From Ceratobasidium sp. AG-K (lineage: Eukaryota; Basidiomycota; Agaricomycetes; Cantharellales; Ceratobasidiaceae): DNA of 64,000 nt. Numbering within the stretch: position 1 is the first letter of the stretch; every line of letters starts with the position of its first letter. Below the pieces are notes generated by a model. That model worked only from the letters and a program-made list of their open reading frames with translations. It was not told where the DNA came from and did no database searches. Positions 41,921 to 52,578 of this stretch are shown piece after piece. The stretch lies in NCBI GenBank assembly GCA_037039685.1, contig JAWNGF010000003.1, forward strand, positions 5,283,071 through 5,347,070, given 5' to 3'. The position numbers and the translations under genes are program-made.

Positions 41921-44549
41921 TGGTACCAAGCTCCATGGGAAGCTCCAGCTGCTGATTGCTTGCCATCATAAGCACCAGTGTTTTCCAAATTGAGAGCTTG
42001 GGTCCAGGCTATGAACACCACATCTCCTCTCCTGCCAAGGGAGGCTATGCAGCCTTCTGGAGCCTTCTTGTGCTCCAGAGTGCCAACAGTTGTTGCAAAG
42101 GTACCCTTCCATTTCTTGAGGTGACAAGGGCCAACACTTTGTTCTACATCAAAACTGAGAGTGCCAGTAATAGTCCCCAAGGCTTCAAGACCATTGCATG
42201 AAGGGACACATCTATGGAAATCCTGTGCCAAGACATTGGTGATGGAGGTGATGGGCAGAGTAAAAAGCAAGCTATGCAGGCAGGAAAAGTTGAAGATGGC
42301 CATGCAAGTGAGCAAGCAGAGGTTGCCATAGAAAAATGCATCATTCAGGCATCTAGATAGTAACAAACTGTCTTATCCATCATGCTCACTCAGGGAGCCA
42401 GGCTCATAGCCATGTAGCTAGTATCTTGATACATGTGTCTCCTACTGTCCATAAAGGACAGCAAACCTATCCTTGTAACCAAACTACATCTAGATTTAGA
42501 GCCATATCCTTTTTGTGTCAGAGATTGGACAGTGTTGTTGGTCTTTGTCCTCTAACCAGTATTGGAAACCATTTCTTTTGCCATCAAGTTCTCACCACTT
42601 GACTAGAGATCAAATAGCTGGGGTGCAGGTGTGTCAAAAACTTCATTGAGACATGGGGATCTGTGCCTTGTCAAGGGCCAACACCTTGCATGTGGCAGGA
42701 GTTGCATACATTTGCAAATAGTTAACTTACATTTCAATTTTGGCTCATGCTCAATCCACACATTCTTGACACTTAGTCACCCTCCACTTCCTCCCTGTAC
42801 ACTAGTCTCCAACCCACCCAACATTGCCAGACTGTTTGGCCCACAGACCAGTCTTATGGTTCTGGGCAGCTTCATCAAGCACTCATCAGCTTTTGGTTAC
42901 TGTTAATTTCCTTTTCTTGTTTGCCTTGTTTGCTCTTTTTGTTCATCTTCTCACAACCCTTTGGGCTCTTTTTTATTTGACAATGCCTGCCTTACCTCCA
43001 AGTAGACATGTAGCTTTCAGTCTTTATCTTCTTGAGTTTGTTTTGTTGGCACAGAGTGGTTTGACTTTGTGTTCCTATTGCTCATTAAAAATGTAAAAAA
43101 GAAGAAAAACCCTGCACAGCAAAACACCTCAATCATGTGCTGGCACAGCCAGTCAGGAGCTTAGGTTAGCACACACATGTTTCTTGCACACCACCATAAT
43201 GCTCTCCTTCTTCCACCAAAAAGCAACTATCAACATCCTCCTTGAAGTCAACACTCAAAGTCACCTGCTCCCTGTCAAGGTGCAAGCATGAAAAAACCCA
43301 GACTGCACCCTCACCATCAGTGTCTGTAGGCTCTGGGAAGAGCTCTACAATACCTTTCCATTCAATTGCTATAGCACCTTGGATGCATGTGGCATTTTTG
43401 GTATGTGTCATTCCTCCTGGCATCCTCTGACCTGCTAACTCTATTTTAGATTTCACTGGCTCTGATATGTTGTTGGGGTATTGTCATACACCAGGCTGGC
43501 AATGCACATTCTCCAAACCTGGTTCAAGTCTCCATCTCTGACCAATGACAGTAGTCACAGTATATATGGTGAGAAGTTTGCAACTCTAGCCCAGTTACAT
43601 TTCTTGCAAGCATTGGAGCACCCCCCAATCTCCTGGAGTTCATCATCAAGTCTATCCAATTCCATTTGGAGGTCTCTACTCTAGTTGTTTGCCAGAACTG
43701 TTGGTTTCCTGGGTGTTACCATGTATCTTATGAAGATGTCTCCAAGGCCAATTTAATTTCTGTTGACACCCACTAGGTTGTGGAATGGAGCCAGATCTAA
43801 CATGTAAGCCCTCTTTGACTTGCAACTTGCATTGAAGAACCACCAATGCAACTTGAGCTTCTTGTAATGCTCCTTGACACAAAACAGAATTTGGATTGGT
43901 GTCCCATTCTGCACAACCTTGCCTGTTTGTCAGCAAAAAGCCAAAATCTAACAAGAATGCATGACAAATTGTAAGATTCCCCTTTTTTGGGAGGACCTGT
44001 TTACTTAATTTATGGACTAACAAGAGGTGCAAGCAGTTGCAAACCTCTATAATTTGACCCACCAATGTTGCAAGCTTTGTGTGGTAAGCACTGAGTGCAG
44101 CAACTGGTCACAGTAGGAGGGGAGGAAATTGTATGGATAGCCTACCCAAAGTTATTGTCATTGAACATTCTTTGCAACCCTGTACATTTTGAGCCCCAGG
44201 CCAATGATGCTAACCATAAGATCACCTTTGTGTTTGATTCTGATCTTTGAGGCAATGGGCATGGGATCCTGCTTGCAACAATTGAGCTTGGCAGCAAGCT
44301 GTTTGTTTGTAGCAAGAAGACATTGGTCTTGAGTTATAAGGGCAAGCAGCAGACAAAATGTGTGGAAGTGGGTGATTATTGACTGTGGCTTTGTGGTGCA
44401 AACCTGGAAGTAGGGGGGGTGTTCCAGTGTGTCACTGTGTAGCTTGGAGACACTGAGTTTCAGCATTTGATTTCAGTGACTTCAAGCCTTATAACTTGGT
44501 GCATATAGCCCTAGATCACAGTACATATAGTGCTATCAGAACTGAAATA
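41921..44549. other. Decayed stretch without a supported gene, free of CpG
   Basis: Short open frames occur on the minus strand (for example 43166-43456 and 43676-44065), but I recognise no domain, repeat or gene structure. By eye there is no CG dinucleotide in the whole stretch, as in 39202-40255. It is best read as very old, mutated repeat DNA. Confidence 0.6.
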
Positions 44550-44641
44550 CACTATCTCACAATAATATTGCAACACGTGACCTCGAAAGGTCAACATCGT
44601 TGCAACGCACGACTTAGCAAGTTTCGGGGGTCGGTCCGATA

Positions 44642-44853
44642 ATGAAAGTTGTAGGTTAGAGTTGAGAGAACAATAGGGTAAAAAATCGTGTGATTCTAGG
44701 AAGATGACGTCGATGCACATGAACAATGGCATTTTTAGTGTTGCAATTATTTTGTGGATTACTAAGCTTGCCGCCACCCCCTCTCCTATAATTCATGTCT
44801 CTCAATAAAAACGCGCTGTTCTGGTACGATTTCTGCACACATAGCATTCTCCC
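44642..44853 (+). promoter_or_regulatory. 5' region of Tc1-2 transposase
   Basis: About 210 bp between the inverted end and the ATG at 44854. No sharp promoter element was identified; it ends GCATTCTCCC before the ATG. Confidence 0.3.
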
Positions 44854-45873
44854 ATGACTTGTCATCTGTCCCCTGAAATTCGCGCCCAAATTATCGCACT
44901 TCGGGAGCATGGGGCTAGCATCTACAAGATTGCCTCTCAGCTGCACGTCCACCCCTCCACCGTCAGCCGCACTTGTCAGCGGCACACAAAGACCCGCAGC
45001 TTTTACTCGCAGAACACCAAGGCTGGTTGTCCACGCAAGTTGAAGCATGCTGATGCTCGATTTGCTGCCCTTCAAGCCGCTCGAGTCCGTGTTCCTACAG
45101 CTGCAAACATCCAACTCGAATTTTTCCCCGATGTTTCTGCCGAAACCGTGCGCCGCCGTCTTCGCAAGCTTGGTATTTATGGTTATAGGCGTCGTCGCGT
45201 TCCCCTGCTCACTTATCAGCATCGGGTCAACCGTTTGGCATGGGGTAGAGACCATGCAACCTGGGTAGCTCGTGACTGGCGCCGTGTCCTCATTTCCGAC
45301 GAGTCTAAATTCAATATTTTTGCGTCGGATGGGCAGCGCTGGTGTTGGCATAAGAAGGGACTGTCTCTAGATCCTCGTTATACTCAGAAGACGGTGAAAC
45401 ACGGCGGTGGGAAGGTTATGGTGTGGGGGTGTGTTACCCCGTCAGGGGTGGGACGTCTTTACAGGATTACAGGTACTATGACAGCACGCATATACACCCA
45501 AATCTTGGACGACGCACTTGTCGGGACCCTCGCTGATCATAACATGTCCCGAGACGAGGTTATCTTCCAGCACGACAATGATCCCAAGCATACAGCCAAG
45601 CATACGAAGAACTGGTTGGCCAACAACGGGTTCTCGGTGCTCCCTTGGCCGGCCAACAGCCCCGATATGAGCATAATTGAGAACGTTTGGGACTACTTGG
45701 ACCGCCAGGTGCGCAAGTGTAACCCACTGCCCCGGAATGCGGACCAGATGTGGGAGGCTCTGCTGGAGGAATGGGAGAATATCCCCGGTAGCTTCATTGA
45801 TAAATTGTATGACTCTATGCCATCGAGGATTGATGAATTGATTACGAGGAAGGGGGGAAATACTCGCTACTAG
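44854..45873 (+). CDS. Tc1-type transposase (DD34E), intact
   Basis: 339 residues from ATG 44854 (MTCHLSPEIRAQIIALREHG), the usual length. Two helix-turn-helix units (residues 1-110; KIASQLHVHPSTVSRT, then TAANIQLEFFPDVSAETVRRRL) bind the inverted ends. The catalytic core carries ISDESKF, FQHDNDPKH and SIIENVW; 34 residues separate the second Asp and the Glu. Ends with TAG 45871-45873. It excises the element and reinserts it at TA. All catalytic acids are present and there are no stops, so it could be active. Its GC- and CpG-rich codon use differs sharply from both flanks. Confidence 0.95.
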   Translation: MTCHLSPEIRAQIIALREHGASIYKIASQLHVHPSTVSRTCQRHTKTRSFYSQNTKAGCPRKLKHADARFAALQAARVRVPTAANIQLEFFPDVSAETVRRRLRKLGIYGYRRRRVPLLTYQHRVNRLAWGRDHATWVARDWRRVLISDESKFNIFASDGQRWCWHKKGLSLDPRYTQKTVKHGGGKVMVWGCVTPSGVGRLYRITGTMTARIYTQILDDALVGTLADHNMSRDEVIFQHDNDPKHTAKHTKNWLANNGFSVLPWPANSPDMSIIENVWDYLDRQVRKCNPLPRNADQMWEALLEEWENIPGSFIDKLYDSMPSRIDELITRKGGNTRY

Positions 45874-46168
45874 TTTCTACAAAGTTTTGTATTGTGTCTA
45901 CTATCTGTATCTTGTGTTCTCAGTGATTCATTGTCGGTTGGTCTGTTTGCAATTTCAAATCCTCAAAATTATTGCAACACCTCCTGAAGAGATTGATGCA
46001 CATCTTGGTGCAGAATTGGCCAATTACTCTGAAATTTTGGCACAAAGCTACAAGTTACGGCAGCTACAAGTTTTGTTATCGGACCGACCCCCGAAACTTG
46101 CTAAGTCGTGCGTCGCAACGATGTTGACCTTTCGAGGTCACGTGTTGCAATATTATTGTGAGATAGTG

Positions 46169-46709
46169 TAAGTCACTGGTTGTGGCTACTTTCAGTGATT
46201 TTCTACCACTGGCTTGGAACCTATCTGTGTGCATACTAGTGTTGCAGGCAAGGCAATTTGACGCAATGCAAGCTTGTGAGAAGCTGAGCAGGTTTGAAAC
46301 TCAGCAAGGTTGACACAAGGAAATTAACCCTAGCTTGCTGTTTTTACTGATGATTGGGCAGCCAGCAGCACATTCAGTGCCTATACAGGCCCATCAAGGT
46401 CCATATTGTTCATATGAGACACAAACAAGTGATGGTTACATTTGTGGAAAGATTGTAATATAGACAATGTAATTGAATGGGCATTTAGTCTGCCTAGTTG
46501 GTATGCTATAGATTCTCAAACTCATAAGCCATGCAATCAAGGTGCTGGGCCTCAATGTTCTCCCTCCCATGCCAGTATAACAAGGATTCCAACTCCTGGA
46601 ATGATGCCATGGTCCTGGTGGAAACCCAGGTTCTCTTGCTTGTACATGTGAGTTTACATGAAGAAAACATGCACTCTGACAGGACAGAGGAGGCTTGGAT
46701 GGGTAGGAT
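46169..46709. other. No gene seen
   Basis: Short open frames only. Nearly free of CpG (one seen, near 46262). Probably old repeat DNA left of the copia relic. Confidence 0.6.
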
Positions 46710-46993
46710 TGTTGCAATTAGTGAATTGTGCTGAGCTAAAGAGAATGTATCTCAGCTTGTGATATGTGGAAGTAGAGAACTATGTATATACCTAAAGAGA
46801 ATGTATCTACAGGTATATCATGAGCAACATAGATAGAAAAAAAACAAGAGAAACACACCTGAGCTTGTGCTACATGGAAGTAGAGAACTGAGGTTTGACA
46901 AGACACAACACAAGTCTATAATAAACTGTTGATGCAGACATATTGCAGTCAAATGACTACATGCTATACTATGGTTAGACTGAAAATCCAACA
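46710..46993 (-). repeat. Candidate 3' LTR of the copia relic
   Basis: On the minus strand it runs TGTTGGATTTTC...TTGCAACA (284 bp) with 5-bp inverted ends TGTTG/CAACA, which are typical of Ty1/copia. It is preceded by a CCTGAGTGGGCA purine-leaning stretch and lies 50 nt after the copia RNase H frame. It contains partly duplicated segments around TTCTCTACTTCC. Confidence 0.55.
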
Positions 46994-47040
46994 TGCCCAC
47001 TCAGGATCACTACTATAAATAGAAGGCAAAAGAAAGAAAA

Positions 47041-49495
47041 AATTCTAAAGCATTCCCATACCAGCTACAAAGCCAGGAAACTTGACACAACCTAGTGGCT
47101 TGGTAAGCATGTTGGCAACTTGCTGATTGGTTGGGATGAACTGAAGATTGTCTTCACAACGCTTGATTGCTTTGCAAATATAATGGTATTTCATTGTATA
47201 TGCTTGGTGTTCTGGTGGTTGATGAGGTTCTTGGCAAGTGCAATGCTTGATTGGTTGTTGGTGAGCAACATAGTTGGACCATTGGACAAAAATCCAAGCT
47301 TGGCAAGGAACTGATGCAGCCAAAGAAGCTGGCATGCAGTGCTTGCAGTGGCAACATATTCAGCCTCAGTACTCAAAAGCAAAACAGTGGGTTGTTTTTG
47401 TGATGACAAAGCAGTAACACCTCTGGCGACTTGGAAAACCCAGCCGGTAGTTGATTGGCTCATGTTTGGCTCACCAACATAGTCAGAGTTGACATAGCCA
47501 CTGAGGTTTGATGGCTTGGAGTGATCAAATACAATCCTGAGTGCCCTAGTGCCTTGTAGGTACTGCAGCACATGCGTGAATGCCAACCAATGTGTGTTGC
47601 CAGGATGTGCAGCATGTTGTGCAAGCAATCCAGTCATGAAGCCAATGTCAGGGCAAGTCAAGGTCATCACATACATGAGCAATCTGATGCCACATTGATA
47701 GAGTGTTTGATTGAGGGTTGGGGATTCAAGTTTGGGAAGGTTAGGCAACTCTGCCATTGGTGTGTGGCATGATTTGGCCTTGGACATGCTGAAACAAGCA
47801 ATTATATTGTTGATATAGTGTTTTTGGCATATCTTGAGAGTTCAGGCAGTTTGATTGCATTCCATTTCAACTCCTATGACCATTTGGGCTTTGCCTAGAT
47901 CAACAATATCAAAGGATTTGCGCAATTTTGACTTGATCCACTCAAGAAAGGAAAGTGGTTTGCTGGCAAGCAGCATATCATTGACATGGGCTAGGATGAT
48001 TGCCAAGTTATCACTGTTGCATAGAATGAAAACAGTGTGGTTGGATTTGGTCTGGGTAAAGCTGATTCCCTCTAGTACCTGCTTGAGTTGCAATTAAAAT
48101 GCTTGCAAAGCCTGTTTTGGCCTGTAGAGTGCCTTAACAAGCTGCCAGAAGTGATTGCCATTGATGAGCCCTTCAGTTTGCTCCATATTGAGCTCCTCCT
48201 TGATAATTCATGGAGAAACACAGTCTTGATGTCCATTTGATTTAGTTCAAGGTCTTCACTCATGACAATGCCAAAGAGTACCCTATATGCATCTGCAGCA
48301 GTGACAGGTGACAAGGTTTCAATGTAGTCAGTGCCTGGAGCCTGTAATAAATCTTTTGCAACAAGTCGGGCCTTGTACTTGACAGTTTTGCCATTGATGC
48401 CACGCTTGTATGCATACACCCATTGACATTTGATGACCTTCTTGTGGGTAGGTCTCTTGGCCAGCTTCCAGACCTTGTGCTCAGTTGTCCACTTGTTCTC
48501 TTAGACCATGGCTTTGAGCCATAGGTTGGCATTGGGCTGTCCCATTGCCCTATTGTAGGACCTGGGTGGTAGCTGGATCAACATGTCAAAAGCACTCTTG
48601 CTTGTGGGTCTATCTGCTCATGTGGCAGATTTGTTCTGCATGCCCACTTTGGCTCCGTAGCATACAGGCAGCCTGGTATCTTGAGTTGAACAATGTGGAG
48701 GCTCTAGGTAGACATGCTCAGGTGCTGGCTGGACTGGTGGCTTGCTAGTTGGCTCTTGCATGGTTTCTGGCTTGATTGGCTTGACTTCTTGTTTGTTTGG
48801 ACACTCTTGGGGCTTTGGCTTTGGCTTGGCAACTTCAGGCAATGAATTGGCATGTTCTTGATTGCCCACTTGCTCCAGGAATGGGGTGTCTTTGTTGTGC
48901 TCAATGACCACATGTTGATGTGTCAAGAATCCTTTGTCAAAGGCAACATCACACAAGGTGATTATGCAACCAGTTGGCTGCTGAACAAGTATATGCACCT
49001 GATGGTCTGGGGCAAATCCAAGGTAATTGCATGCAATCAATCAAGCTGCAAGCTTGGTGTGTTGATCATTGGGTACTTGTGCCTGTTCTTTGCAGCCAAA
49101 TGTACAGAGTCAAGAGACATTGGGTGCCTTGCCCCTGAATACCTTGTGGGGGTCTTGCCATTGAGTGATTGCTTTGGCGTAATGTTCCAGATGTGGGCTG
49201 CATGGAGAACTGCAATGCCCCAGTACAAGTCTGGTAGGTCTGAATCAGCTCACATTGCCCATTGGCTGTTGTTAATGGTCCAAATTGCCTGTTTGGCAAC
49301 ACTGTTACTTGCTGAGGAATTTGCCTCAGACTTCTGGTGCTGAATCCCATGCAACTGCAGCCATGCTTGGAAAGCAGCTGAGCTGTATTTGCCTCTGCCA
49401 TTGGTATGTAGGTGTTTTACTTGCTTGCCTGTGAGGTTTTCAATTGACATTTTCAGCTCCTTGAAACTGGGTACATATGTGCACTTTTCCCTCAG
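47041..49495 (-). pseudogene. Ty1/copia Pol relic, integrase end to RNase H
   Basis: Minus strand, right to left: integrase core (HTNGRGKYSSAAFQAWLQLHGIQHQ, active-site remnants degraded), integrase C-terminal part (LNGKTPTRYSGARHPMS), a Pro/Lys-rich linker, RT (KYKARLVAKDLLQ, then HVNDMLLA where YVDDML is expected), and RNase H (NSDYVGEP..., LSSTEAEYVATASTACQLLW, LTKPL). Many frameshifts and stops. The continuation of integrase lies across B2 at 56431. Very few CpG. An old element of the copia order (protease-integrase-RT). Confidence 0.85.
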
Positions 49496-49898
49496 TGTCA
49501 TGAGCTGACTAAGCTCAGACATTTTATTCTGATTTTATATCTTTTTTTCCGAACACTTTCCTTTTTTGGTACAAATGTCCTCTGGCGCTTAACTTGTATC
49601 ATGTGATGTATTTGTCTTTTCATTTGATATTGGTGATGCTTCCGGAACTTCCAGAATGTCAAGTCATATCTCTTATCTTGGTTGTACTCGGCTTTCCCAC
49701 ACTGATAGATGATGACGTGGCACTGATCCCTCATGTATATAAACCCAGAGGTCAAGCCGGTTAACAACAAGGCTTGACCTCCTCTCCACTAGGACTTGCT
49801 AAATCAAATTCTCTTAACTATCGCTACTCCTTGGGTTCTAAGACTTTACAAGTCGAACCCCTTAACCCTCATATACCTAATTAACCCAAGTCGGGACA
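49496..49898 (+). repeat. 5' LTR of B2
   Basis: 403 bp; TATATAAA at 49736-49743 and self-primer AAGGCTTGACCT at 49769-49780 (again 33 nt). Confidence 0.95.
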
Positions 49899-49900
49899 TT

Positions 49901-49912
49901 AGGTCAAGCCTT
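49901..49912 (+). promoter_or_regulatory. Self-priming primer-binding site of B2
   Basis: AGGTCAAGCCTT, complementary to 49769-49780. Confidence 0.75.
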
Positions 49913-50387
49913 TCTAAAAAGCATCAGCCTTAAAAAGCTCCTGCTTTTCCACCAAGTAGATAGAATGTACACGGGAAAACGGGCATAGTACAACAGACGA
50001 AGAGCTATACTTGAAATAGACCAGTAGTCCCACGTCGCTATACGCTGTCAGTGAACCCAATTGTTATCCTCTTTCGGGTCATAGCGGCTTTAGTCAGCTA
50101 AATACACCCTTAATCTGTTATACACTGTTGCTATCACGCCCGCCCAAGGCTGTTGATAACTAATAAGATCAGATAAGGAGTATATAAAGCAAAAGCTTAG
50201 CGTCTAGCACCCTTCACTTCCAAATCAACATCTCGAGGAAGCCAGATCCTCTCAAGCAAAAACTGGAAAGTGGTCGGAGCACCACCCAAGTTAACACTCT
50301 TATCCATCAAGAATCACATCAACTCGTCGTTTCCATCAGTACGCACTAGAAAGGAACTAATTAGTAACTAACTAATTAACCTTGAAA

Positions 50388-51002
50388 GTGTTCCCAGCAT
50401 TCTTTAGCCTCTGCGAAGCAGTCTTTAGACTAAAAGATTTCGTACTTGATCTAGACACCAAAGTCGACGAGTTAAACAGTTGAATTGAAGTACTAGAAGA
50501 AGATCAAGTTGAACAAGCAGAAGATTTAAGGGTCGAACGTACCAGAAACGACGAAAACCACAATCAACTCGAAGCCGATTATCAATCTCTCCATTCAAGG
50601 CTCGAGTTCATCGAAATTAACCTCGACAATACGAACAAGCAACAAGCCGATCAAGATCGTGTCCAAAGCATAAATCTAGCGGATACTAATATCGAAGTCG
50701 AGCGATTGCAAGAACAAACCCGTGTCTTGATCGAAAACTGCGACCAACTTATAAAAATCCAAGAAAAACACACCCGAAAGGTCGAAAATCTCATCAGCAA
50801 CAACAAACGTCAGTGGCGTACGATCAAAACCCTTAAAGACAAAATCAAGGGCAAATACTGTCACCTCGCAGCAGAAGTGCGTATTCCTATTAATCAGGAT
50901 TACCGCCTTCTAAATCACCTTAATACTATCGCACCCAACCCTTTTCAGTGGGATCAAGACCTCGACTCACACAGGAACAACACAGGGAACAACTTAGACT
51001 AG
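50388..51002 (+). pseudogene. Pre-gag ORF a of B2 (one TGA)
   Basis: Counterpart of 31447-32061; starts GTG, with no ATG. TGA at 50481-50483 where B1 has CGA. Most of the other differences from B1 are synonymous. The leader upstream has gained one ATG (49965-49967) by ACG to ATG. The CCCTTTT heptamer is kept at 50939-50945. Confidence 0.5.
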
Positions 51003-51199
51003 AGTCCCTAAAACTCTTTATTGAAGACGTTCATCGTAACTACATATACGAACAGTACGACAAACTAGGAGTAATCAACGCGTTGTTCTTGGAAGACAAA
51101 AATCTTGAATTGATATTTTCGAGAAGTCTGCGCATCCTTAAAGACAGAAGGGTTCGAAGAAGAATCCGCGATATTTTGTACGGCTTGGGATCCCAATAA
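50948..51199 (+). CDS. Pre-gag ORF b of B2
   Basis: Counterpart of 32007-32258, open over the same length and in the -1 frame to ORF a, ending RRIRDILYGLGSQ. Differences from B1 are scattered (for example GQIN to GVIN). No ATG in frame. Function unknown. Confidence 0.45.
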   Translation: MGSRPRLTQEQHREQLRLESLKLFIEDVHRNYIYEQYDKLGVINALFLEDKNLELIFSRSLRILKDRRVRRRIRDILYGLGSQ

Positions 51200-51225
51200 A
51201 TCTACCTGTTTTTCCCCGCTCCGAT

Positions 51226-52578
51226 ATGTCAAGAGCCCCATCACCTAGTCAAGGGGGATTTACCCAAATTTCAGCAACATCCGGACCCGAGGTAGTTGCA
51301 CATGCAATCAATGCCTTAATAGACGAAGTACAAAAAATTAACGGTCATATTAATGCCTTAAATGGTATCACCTCTACCCTAGAACAGGGGATCGACAATA
51401 ACATTGCAGATATCCATGCAATTCAAAATCAAACTGCACAAATTGCACCCCTTCATCAATTAATGAATGCAGTGTCTCAGTCACTTGCAAACCTAGGGGC
51501 AACACCCTCCACCACCGCGTCAACAACCACCCCAGGATACAAACTCAAAATGCATCCCCCAGAAGAATTTTCTGGAGATGTAGACAAATTTGATGAGTTT
51601 AAGTCGCAATGTACCTTGTACATAAATCACACGTCGCCACAAGCAACCACAGAACAAAAAATCACTTATATCATGGGTTATTGCAAAGGGCCCGCCTATG
51701 TATGGATGCAACCTGGAATTGATGTAGACACAGCAAGAAGGGGAGCAACAAATTGGCTACATGACATGGATGAATTCTGGAACGAAATGCAAGCTAGGTT
51801 TGGCGATGTTCACAAGATCGACCGATATAGACAATTATACAAGAAATTGATCCAGAAGAACTCTGTCCAAGATTATCTACGAGACTTCGTCACTTATTCA
51901 TCGGTACTCGGGTACACTGATCGAGTACTTCGTGATGATTTCTATGATGGTCTTAAGGATGAAATCAAGATGGCCATGGTGTCACAGAACTTTAAACCCC
52001 ACGAAGTGACAAGAACATTCAACCAAGTTTGCAAAAGAGCCCTGGAAATTGACTCCACAATGAATGCTATTAACGCACCAAAGAAGTTGCAAAGCCCACA
52101 AACCACCACTTCAAAACAAAGTACTTCAAAGACAACCACAAGTACTCCAAACGCCTCACTAGGTCAAAGATTCAATGTAAACGATTGAGTCTTTATGTCA
52201 AAGACTACAGGGGGGGTGCAATATGGCAAAATCTCAAGCATTTCCCAAAACGCCAAGGGCCGTCCAGTTCCACAGATCTCCTGGGATGATGGGACAAAAG
52301 GGAATGTCCCTTTTGGAGCAATTCAAAGAGACACCTGAACCAGTAACCTCAACGCTCCTACCATCCAAGCACCCAAAACCCCCACTCCTGCTAAAGACCC
52401 TAATGCAATGGATCTTGATGGAAAAGGAAAAGGACCAATGATTTGCTTCACCTGCGGCGGCAAGGGACACTCAGCAAGAGTCTGTCCTCCCAAGAACACA
52501 GCGTCAGGGTTTGAAGCTCAGATTGAAGAAATCTCTTCAGACATCGAATCGGGAAAAGACATCACCGAGGCTTATTAA
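51226..52578 (+). pseudogene. Gag of B2 (two TGA)
   Basis: ATG 51226, stop TAA 52576-52578, collinear with the intact B1 Gag. TGA at 52186-52188 and 52336-52338 both replace CGA of B1. The zinc knuckle CFTCGGKGHSARVC is intact, and GGGAAAA is kept at 52551-52557. Confidence 0.85.
52551..52557 (+). promoter_or_regulatory. Candidate -1 frameshift heptamer, gag to pol (B2)
   Basis: G GGA AAA in Gag register, as in B1. Confidence 0.65.

Larger units (their letters stand above)
44550..46168 (+). mobile_element. Tc1/mariner transposon Tc1-2 (intact)
   Basis: 1619 bp between TA duplications (44548-44549 and 46169-46170), with 93-bp inverted ends (44550-44642 and 46076-46168) that differ at one position. 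The ends start CACTATCTCACAATAATATT. It is CpG-rich against CpG-free surroundings, so a recent arrival. Confidence 0.95.

Noticed and set aside
41830..42366. 178-residue minus-strand ORF
   Set aside because: Runs into the Tc1-1 inverted end and the old LTR, has no recognisable domain, and lies in CpG-free decayed DNA where CpG-containing codons are gone.
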